The notes under the pieces were generated by a model that saw only the letters and a program-made list of their open reading frames with translations, was not told the DNA's origin and searched no databases. A stretch of DNA of 64,000 nt, taken from Akebia trifoliata (taxonomy: Eukaryota; Streptophyta; Magnoliopsida; Ranunculales; Lardizabalaceae). Location: assembly GCA_017979445.1 (NCBI GenBank), contig CM030711.1:17934922-17998921 (forward strand), in the 5' to 3' direction. Below are positions 57,796 to 64,000 of this stretch, piece after piece. Every line of letters starts with the position of its first letter. The stretch's first letter is position 1. The translations under genes and the position numbers were made by a program.

Positions 57796-58752
57796 CCGTA
57801 TATCATCATTGAGATGAGTTGTGTCGTATTTTGCAAGCAAGTCAAAGGCATTGTGGTCTGCAAAGTCTTCAAACTGCAGAATGTGTTTGAAAGATTCAGA
57901 AACCATGAGAATAGCATCAATAAAACTCAAGTCAAGCTCCGGGAAATTGTAAGAATTGATTAATGAAATCTCATTCAGGTCTGGTACTTATTACTAACCT
58001 GTACGAGGACTTTTTCTCTGTAGTTCTGCTTAACTACACACATGAATTCATGTAGAAATTCTGTGTATTCCTAGATTTAGAAAGTACCAAATAACATTTT
58101 AGTATTACAAAAAATAGCATAATTTACTTGTATAGATGCAGTATTATGGGCATAAAATTTAAGCAAACTAGGCTAATGAAAGTATTTACCGAAGAAGGAC
58201 GAAGACCTCCAAGTGCCGTGTAAAGAGAGAGTTTCCCGACGGGTATCCCCATCCCCTGAGAACATTTCAGATATTGTCGTCGATTGGGTCGGCAAGGAAT
58301 CCCAAGTAAACAGATATGATGACCAACTGACATGCTGATCCAATATTCTTGTTTTGTGAATCTGTATTTTAAAATATTTATGTCCAAGAATCCAAAGATA
58401 ACCAATCAAGAGATTATTACCTGGCAGCCGAGATCCCCAAGCCTCAAAATCAGTTCACTATCGGTAACGACAATGACTTGGATAGCTTTCGCAGGCCAGT
58501 TCTTCAATACCTCAAGAATCTTCCCCCTATAAAACCCACAATTCCTCAGGCTCCACATGAACAATTAATGTAAACAACACATAAAAAATCCAAGCTACAG
58601 TAATGTGGGGAGCTGAAAAACAGAATATCTCCTAAGAACCCATACTTCTCTTTCAAACTGATGTAAAGACCCTGAGGGCAGCGAAAGATGCTTCCATATT
58701 TCTGGCAAGCCTCACCAACTGTTGGGGTGTATACAACAGTTACTAGTGCTTT
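57796..58752 (-). pseudogene. NADP-dependent malic enzyme fragment (five exons, one exon lost)
   Basis: Minus-strand exons in gene order: 58646-58752 ([29 protein letters not shown]); 58421-58526 ([26 protein letters not shown]); 58190-58255 (GMGIPVGKLSLYTALGGLRP); 57999-58070 (EYTEFLHEFMCVVKQNYREK); 57796-57873 ([24 protein letters not shown]). Splice sites match the known gene structure. The exon for the CLPVTIDVGTNNE segment is absent between 58190 and 58070, and VF is missing from HLVFNDDI in the last exon. Conserved GERILGLGDLG has become [11 protein letters not shown]. The N-terminus and the NADP-binding C-half are missing. Introns are retained, so this was copied as genomic DNA, not from mRNA. 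Confidence 0.88.
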
Positions 58753-59019
58753 TCTTCTTCAATGTTACTAGTGCTTGTGCATCCCAAGCACCCATTTCTC
58801 TTTCCCTGAAGTCCTGGACAATTCCTTTCTATTACCTATCAAATTGTTTCTTGATCTTAATTTGTTTTGTGGACTAGAACCACAACAGAAGAAGGCTACT
58901 ATTTTCTATTGCCATGGTGCATTAAAAATAACTATGGTATAGTGGTTGTTCTTATGGAAAAAGGAGAAAGTTATAGCACCAGTTGGCTATTCTTCATATT
59001 TACAAATATTCGTGTGCAG

Positions 59020-59288
59020 GGTACTGCACAGAGACCAGAAGTACGTATTGTCACTTGGAAAAATGATGGAACTTGCAACTGATGCTCTTCCAGTACATGG
59101 ATTTGAGCATTACAAGGCAAAGGATTATTCCCTTACTCACGCTCCTTTCTCAGGTAACTCAATTTTCTACTTGATTTTCTTATTGAACCATTATAGTTTT
59201 AAGTGTGCAACGAGTTGCACCTTTAAATGGCATCAATGCTTCTGCATTTGAATGCAGGGAGCAACTATGCTGGTGGAAAATCTTTAAG
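59020..59288 (+). pseudogene. VPS41 fragment (two partial exons)
   Basis: Plus strand. Exon 59020-59153, after a good GTGCAG acceptor, encodes GTAQRPEVRIVTWKND, and then, after a one-base insertion that causes a frameshift, ELATDALPVHGFEHYKAKDY, SLTHAPFS. After an intron (59154-59257) comes GSNYAGGK, where the match ends (intact VPS41 continues QWAAGDEPLYY). VPS41 is a HOPS-complex subunit for vacuolar/late-endosomal fusion. Only about 55 residues are present, in the opposite orientation to the fragments on both sides. Confidence 0.85.
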
Positions 59289-59319
59289 TAAAATTCATAC
59301 TTCAAAATATTGAACTTAC

Positions 59320-60051
59320 TGATTTAGGCTTCTTGCCCTTGGTGGGAGCTCCTCGTTTAGCAACCGATGATGATGGTTGCATAGGAGCAGCTACTGTTTG
59401 TGGGTGCAAAGCAGGGAATGGTGCACTTAAGGACATAGAAGGCAGTGCTTATGCTGTCTTTTGTTTCTTGCGAGATGCTGAGATAATAGGACTGGGTACT
59501 GGATCATGAACAGGTTGAGCAATACTATGCAAGCCAGATTGGAGCCCGCCCGACTGTCGCCACTCCCTGAAGTAATCATGAAATAACACTTCCAGTTAAA
59601 AAGGTAGAACTGATCAAAACTTGTTGCAAATCTGATTGATATATCTCGGAAAAAAGAACATAGTTCACTTCATGACATTATCAGACCTTATCCTCCGAAT
59701 GATGTCATCTGCATTAACTCTGCCTATAAGCTCTCTGTGTTCTTCATTTGATAGTCTAAGCTCTTTTCTAAGTTCTGTTATTAAACTTTCCTTCTCCTGA
59801 AGAATTTCCATTTCATGAGGTAGTTATCTAAGCATGGTGAAGAAAATATAAATGCATTAGTAGTGAAATGATGTAACAGTAAATACCCAAGTAATGGCAT
59901 CAGATTGGGCTTTAAAGGCCCGTAGGACTGAACTGTATGCTTCTTGCTCAATATGGTGGAACTGGGCCTCCATATCATTATGCGTCGATCTAAGGTATGG
60001 GACAGAGCCAACAACAGCAGATCTTCCATTCCCAGCTAGACGGCCACCCAT
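59320..60051 (-). pseudogene. EMSY-like (EML3/EML4-type) gene fragment, ENT domain
   Basis: Minus-strand exons: 59887-60051 (ATG at 60051; [19 protein letters not shown], then [29 protein letters not shown]); 59687-59796 ([32 protein letters not shown]); 59320-59566 (EWRQSGGLQSGLHSIAQPVH, SARKKQKTA; then, past a TAA at 59449-59451, ALPSMSLSAPFPALHPQTVA and AKRGAPTKGKKPKS). The ENT domain is complete. The stop replaces a glutamine codon. The Agenet/Tudor-like C-terminal half that reads histone marks is missing, and the fragment ends at an intact GTAAGT donor. A copia LTR lies directly upstream on the same strand. Confidence 0.9.
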
Positions 60052-60307
60052 TTGTGTTTGCAATAACTATAAAAATAGTAGACATGGATCTAGGATTTGA
60101 TCTTGAACAAATAATATAATAATCGAATCGAACGAACAATAATTGTAAAATACCTAGATTCGCTTTTCCGATTATTCGCGGAGAAGGCGTTGATCTTGAT
60201 TTGCAAAGAATAAGTGCACTACCCCAACTCTGCCTACACTTTTGGTAATGGGAACCTCTATCTCAATAATAGAATAATCTGTGTGTGTAGAGAGGGGGGG
60301 ACGGCCA

Positions 60308-60319
60308 CCTATTTATAAA
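60308..60319 (-). promoter_or_regulatory. TATA box in the copia LTR
   Basis: TTTATAAATAGG on the minus strand, 257 bp upstream of the EML-fragment ATG and in the same direction. Confidence 0.6.
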
Positions 60320-60545
60320 GAATGATACTAGATTTTCTACCCATCGTAGAATTCTAGTATTAGGTGAATACCACTTAAGTTTTGATAGGATGTTCACTAA
60401 CCCATCATATTTGATGTTGGTAACCAATGCTAGACCACTAACATGGTTTCCAATTTTATCCTTAATGTTTTGAACAAATTACAATCCAGTATATATAAAA
60501 TTTGTATATGTGAAAAGGCCACAAAATAATTTTGATAACGAAAAT

Positions 60546-60566
60546 AATAATAATAATAATAATAAT
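60546..60566. repeat. (AAT)n microsatellite at the LTR start
   Basis: Seven AAT/ATT units immediately inside the copia LTR. Confidence 0.85.
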
Positions 60567-60573
60567 TCCAACA

Positions 60574-60587
60574 ATCTCCCACTTGGC
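60574..60587 (-). other. Copia polypurine tract
   Basis: The minus strand reads CCAAGTGGGAGAT before TGTTGGAA, the typical plant copia arrangement AAGTGGGAGATTGTTGG. Confidence 0.8.
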
Positions 60588-61237
60588 CTTCACAAATACC
60601 TTTTGTTTAAAACGACTCTCTGGATTGTTACCTTTTGAATAATCGAGTGCACTCTTTTGAAAAACAATTGTTCAAAACAATTCAGATAATCTTTAACTGT
60701 CACCTTCATTCAAAGATACCACTAATAATGGATCATGGATGTAATAAAGTGCTCATTTGTCGGCCCTAAGACAGTTCCATGGTTTCAAAACTAGTACCAT
60801 CAATAAATTCAGGAGTTTACCTTTACGTGAACTTTCTTTGTGGTATTAGGGCAATGTACAGCCTTCAATGTAGTCTGTATGTACATTCCCTAGGTGTCCA
60901 GCTTCATACTCATCGTATATCATTCTGATATCTTACTAGCAACCAGCTATGTGATATTCCATCACCTTTTTATCTAGAATGAAGACTTCATCAATGTGAT
61001 GCCAAGTCACGTCTAGTCCAAGCATTTCTTTAATACTTTACGAGTACATCTACTCACAGGCAACTTAACATGTGTACACAATAATACATAAACAATGACT
61101 AGTCATAATTAATTTCTTTAAACAGCAATAAATAATCTATCAAGAGTATAAATGAATCAAAACAAGCATAAAACAAACTTAACACTTAAATAACATGAAC
61201 AAATGACATAATAACTCCCATACGAGTTACATGTTCC

Positions 61238-61626
61238 TTGAAAATCTTAGGCGGGAATCATTTTGTGAGAGGGTCAGCTATCATATTACTAGAATCTATC
61301 TTGGCAATCTCGATCAATCATTCACGAACCTTTTCACATACTAAAAGGTATTTTATTTCGATGTGCTTGTTTCCTTTAGTTACTCTTTCATTCTTTGCAA
61401 AATCAGTAACAACCTTATTATCACATAAGAGATGAGCATCATTGCTTACTAGCAATATATCATCAACATAAATCACAATAATGATTAATCGACTCCCACT
61501 CATCTTGCGATATATGCATTTATCGATGACATTTTCTTTAAATCCGTATCTAGTCACCACTTGATCAAATTTTAAGTACCACTGTCTTGATGCCTGTCTT
61601 GATGCTTGTCTTGATGCTTGTTTCAA
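61238..61626 (-). pseudogene. pol: Copia reverse transcriptase/RNase H remnant
   Basis: Minus strand. QASRQWYLKFDQVVTRYGF, then CIYRKMSGSRLIIIVIYVDD with the catalytic YVDD, then ILLVSNDAHLL joined directly to CDNKVVTDFAKNER and HIEIKYLLVCEKV, which is RNase H sequence. The thumb/connection and the first RNase H motifs are therefore deleted. After a stop the frame continues IAKIDSSNMIADPLTK, the usual copia pol end. QASR is present three times through a 12-bp triplication (61582-61617). Confidence 0.8.
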
Positions 61627-61849
61627 CCTATAAATTAATATTTTCAGCTAGCAGATAACTTGAGAATAAGTCTTATAGAAATCAATACTTGACTTTTGTA
61701 TGAAACCCTTGCTACAAGCCTTATTTTAAACTTCTTGGCCTTACTTTTGAATCTTTTTTATTTTTTTTATTTTTTATTTTTTTAGTATTGAAAACTCATT
61801 TACATTCTATTATCTTACAACTTTTTTTTTTGAAAGCATCGTTAGTTCC

Positions 61850-62190
61850 CATACTTCATTCTTTTCCATAAATCCCAATTCTTCTTTCATTACTTCCTGC
61901 CAGAATTGAGATTCATTTAAGTCCATTGCTTCTTTGAATGTTGAAGGATCATCTATATCACCTTTGACAACATCTCATTCTTGAAAATATACCTCATAAT
62001 CATCTGTAATAGCGGATCTACATTCTGGGGTAGATCTCCTAATGGGAATGATTGGTTGTGGAACTGAAACTACTACTACTTGAGGATTGGGTTCTGGTTG
62101 GATTGTTGCATCTTCTACAATAACTATACGGATAGGTGATGCCACCAAATGAGGTAAAGGTTGCGGAATAAAACATATTGGTGGATCACT
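61850..62190 (-). pseudogene. pol: Copia pol fragment before the RT core
   Basis: Minus strand with stops. IIPIRRSTPECRSAITDDYE, then DDPSTFKEAMDLNESQFWQE and VMKEELGFMEKNEVWEL, matching the conserved DPxTFKEA...WxxAMxEEL...NxxWEL start of copia reverse transcriptases. Confidence 0.7.
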
Positions 62191-62347
62191 GCGTTTCTCT
62201 CAAAATATAATTTTTTTTTTCTTCGCTTTTCACTCCCACTGTTTTGATCATATTCAAGAAACCTAGCAAATCGGTAACCCTAGTAACTTCAAACTTCAGT
62301 TACTTAATCATCTTATCTTTAAGGCAATTCACACAAACATCAAAAAT

Positions 62348-62575
62348 CTAAAAATCTAGAGGACCTATAATTCTTTCCTTAATTAAGGATTCTAGTCTTT
62401 TCTTGGAAATGTGACCTAATCTCAAATTCCATAACATAGAAGAGTTTTCTGACGAACTAGAATACTTAGACTCCGAAACATAAGAATCAACAAATAAACA
62501 TAACAGAGAAGAATTAAATAAATTATCCAAAGATAACTGATAAATACCATAAAAAACATGTCCAACAATATCCAA
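62348..62575 (-). pseudogene. pol: Copia gag-pre-integrase fragment
   Basis: Minus strand. GIYQLSLDNLF, then SSMLWNLRLGHISKKRLESL, the LWHxRLGHxSxKRxxxL motif of the gag-pre-integrase domain. The integrase DDE core that should follow is absent. Confidence 0.75.
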
Positions 62576-62720
62576 TCTAGAAATGGAAAGAATGTTTCAT
62601 CTAAAAGACGAGATGTAGAAAATCTCCTATAAAATTAAAGAATGTCCTATGTCGAAAATGAGACAATAAGCTCCAACAACCTCAACCTACAATGCCTCTG
62701 CATTCCTAAGAAAAAGTCTA

Positions 62721-63128
62721 TCATCTGGTCTGGGATTTTTCTTGCTGTCGAACGCCTCCTGAATTCTTTTGCAACCAGTTTTTATACGCAAAATAATCTC
62801 TCTTCATGTGTCCCTTCTTCTTGCAGAACCAGCAATCTTCATTATCTATTTTTTCAATCTCTGTCTTTTCCTTGATTGTTTTCTGATTCTTGAAATCCTT
62901 GAACTCTTTTCCTTGCTTAAAATTCTTGTTGCCGCTTTTCTTGAAATCTTTCTTGCTATTTGGATGAACTGCCAAGTGTGCTGACTCAACATTCGAACCT
63001 CTCAATCTTGCTTCCTCAGTGACACAAAGGGAAATCAATTGATTCAGATCCCATTTAGTTTCTTGTGCACTGTAATTGACTTTAAAAGTATCAAAAGAAT
63101 TAGGTAGAGATAAAACTGCCATATGCAC
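62721..63128 (-). pseudogene. gag: Copia gag, C-terminal part with zinc knuckle
   Basis: Minus strand. LLVHMAVLSLPNSFDTFKVN, ISLCVTEEARLRGSNVESAH, a lysine-rich stretch, then CWFCKKKGHMKRDY, a CCHC knuckle whose last cysteine is replaced by tyrosine. Separated from the N-terminal half by stops near 63130-63156. Confidence 0.8.
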
Positions 63129-63155
63129 CAGAAGGTTATCTTAAAAAATAATCCC

Positions 63156-63596
63156 TTACTCTCGGAGACCAATTACAAGTTTTGACATCTTAAGTATGTG
63201 TTCCCGTACATTTCCATTACCATCATATTTCAGATTCATTAACTGACCCAAATACTCATACTGAACAGATCTCTTTGTTCCCACAAACTGTTTCTTGATG
63301 ATCTGCAATAGTTCCTTAGTTGTATCTGTGGTCTGAATACCACCTCGAAAAGTCTCACTAATAGATGCTCGAATGATCATCATGGACAATCTATTAGTCT
63401 TTTCCCATTTAGCAAAATGGGTTCTTACCAACTCCGTAGAATCTGAAAGTGGAGCTGGTGGGATGTCCTCAAAAAGAACAAAATCAAAATCCATGCATCC
63501 CAACAGAATATCAATATTCATCCTCCAGGATGAATAATTAGAGCCATTAAGAGGCTCAATCCCTGCCAGACTCTTTTGAATCAATGACCCATCCAT
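63156..63596 (-). pseudogene. gag: Copia gag, N-terminal part (UBN2/DUF4219 type)
   Basis: ATG at 63596. MDGSLIQKSLAGIEPLNGSN, YSSWRMNIDILLG, then SISETFRGGIQTTDTTKELL, FVGTKRSVQYEYLGQLMNLK, ending KLVIGLRE at a stop. LNGxNYxxWxxxIxxLLG and the following helices are typical of plant copia gag. Nearly complete N-terminal domain with no internal stop. Confidence 0.85.
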
Positions 63597-63599
63597 AAC

Positions 63600-64000
63600 T
63601 GCATTAAAATATGGTCAAACATTAATATATATATAAATATATACTATGGGATTCAATTCTTTGAATTCGTACCAGGGGTTTTGGTCGAATCGTTTCAGAG
63701 TGTTTTATTAAGGGTAAAACTTTCCACTCTGCAGGTACAAACAAGTCGCATCATCAAGACTCGCCTTTGAGCTGAGATCTTAATATGCTATATGTTCCCT
63801 AAAGTTGCGTTGGAGTTCGCACATAGACCTAGCCACTCATGTTCCAGTTCAATCCAGACACTATCCACACCTTTAGGCAAGAGGGTTATCCTTCTCTCTC
63901 CTTCACACTTGTGACTATTCTATTCACTCAATCTACACAAACATCCCTAAATCACCTTTGGGCAGAAATTAGTGATTTCATGTAAAAGAGTGTCACAAAG
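63600..64000 (-). mobile_element. Leader and probable 5' LTR end of the copia element (runs off the edge)
   Basis: The minus strand carries gattcgaccaaaacccctgg then TACGAATTC before the gag leader. CTGGTACGAA could be a decayed initiator-methionine primer site (CTGGTATCAGAGC). Similarity to the 3' LTR at 60100-60573 is not evident, so the LTR assignment is tentative. A (TA)n-like run lies at 63620-63645. Confidence 0.4.

Larger units (their letters stand above)
60100..60573 (-). mobile_element. 3' LTR of a Ty1/copia element
   Basis: The minus strand starts TGTTGGAATTATTATT at 60573, right after the polypurine tract. It contains a TATA box (TTTATAAATAGG, 60308-60319), then R/U5-type sequence (gaggttcccattacc, ggggtagtgcac) and a splice-donor-like CTAG-GTATTT. 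The inner end was not fixed; 60100 is approximate. Confidence 0.65.
60574..63596 (-). mobile_element. Ty1/copia element, internally deleted
   Basis: Minus-strand order: gag (63596-62721), gag-pre-integrase (62575-62348), start of the reverse-transcriptase region (about 62110-61850), RT with YVDD fused to RNase H (61626-61318), RNase H tail (about 61320-61238), and polypurine tract. The integrase core is missing at about 62200-62300, and a second deletion fuses RT to RNase H. Together with frameshifts this makes it defective. The 5' LTR should lie to the right; see 63600-64000. Confidence 0.8.

Noticed and set aside
57796..60051. Intact native gene cluster
   Set aside because: Every gene is partial, with frameshift (VPS41), nonsense (EML) or exon loss (NADP-ME), and orientations alternate within a few hundred bases.

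Overview
The window is plant nuclear DNA, most likely from a eudicot; the species is not identified. It has genes with canonical GT-AG introns whose proteins match plant families (ROF/FKBP62, NADP-malic enzyme, EMSY-like, VPS41). It also has plant LTR retrotransposons of the Tat, gag-bearing Ty3/gypsy and Ty1/copia types. About 90% of the window is transposable-element sequence. Only one host gene looks close to intact. Many annotated open frames in the LTRs and tandem repeats are chance frames and are left out.

Layout. (1) 1-22573: minus-strand, gag-only Tat-type retrotransposon arranged as LTR-internal-LTR-internal (LTRs 18971-22573 and 5478-9112). It has tRNA-Arg-type primer sites, a 3' minisatellite with 23 or 10 units, and decayed gag genes. 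A 3.48 kb solo LTR (14077-17552, target duplication GATCG) sits inside one gag, and the second copy preserves the empty site. (2) 22574-23703 and 43073-~43520: remains of a plus-strand Tat-type element, namely an antisense ORF, a polypurine tract and a 3' LTR. (3) 23704-43067: minus-strand, non-autonomous large-LTR gypsy derivative (LARD-like) with three LTRs and two internal regions, flanked as one unit by target duplication ATTAT. The LTRs differ in length (3.17, 3.90 and 5.54 kb) through a 702-bp subrepeat and a 1,649-bp duplication. (4) 43.6-46.1 kb: SINE-like pieces and a decayed reverse-strand gypsy gag with its primer site. (5) 46624-49880: a 12-exon FKBP-TPR peptidyl-prolyl isomerase gene (ROF/FKBP62 type, 526 codons) with a GA instead of GT at one splice donor. 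(6) 49973-53.7 kb: degraded LTR sequence with a MULE/MITE-like insertion. (7) 53.7-60.05 kb: CACTA-type transposon ends followed by a mosaic of fragments from at least four unrelated host genes (IST1-like, NADP-malic enzyme, VPS41, EMSY-like/EML3) in both orientations, with introns kept. (8) 60.1-64.0 kb: internally deleted Ty1/copia element on the minus strand. Its 3' LTR, with a TATA box, reads directly into the EML3 fragment.

The two strongest stories are the tandem LTR-sharing arrays, where two unrelated families use the same architecture with copy-number-variable subrepeats, and the multi-gene fragment mosaic next to CACTA ends with a copia LTR placed as a possible promoter.
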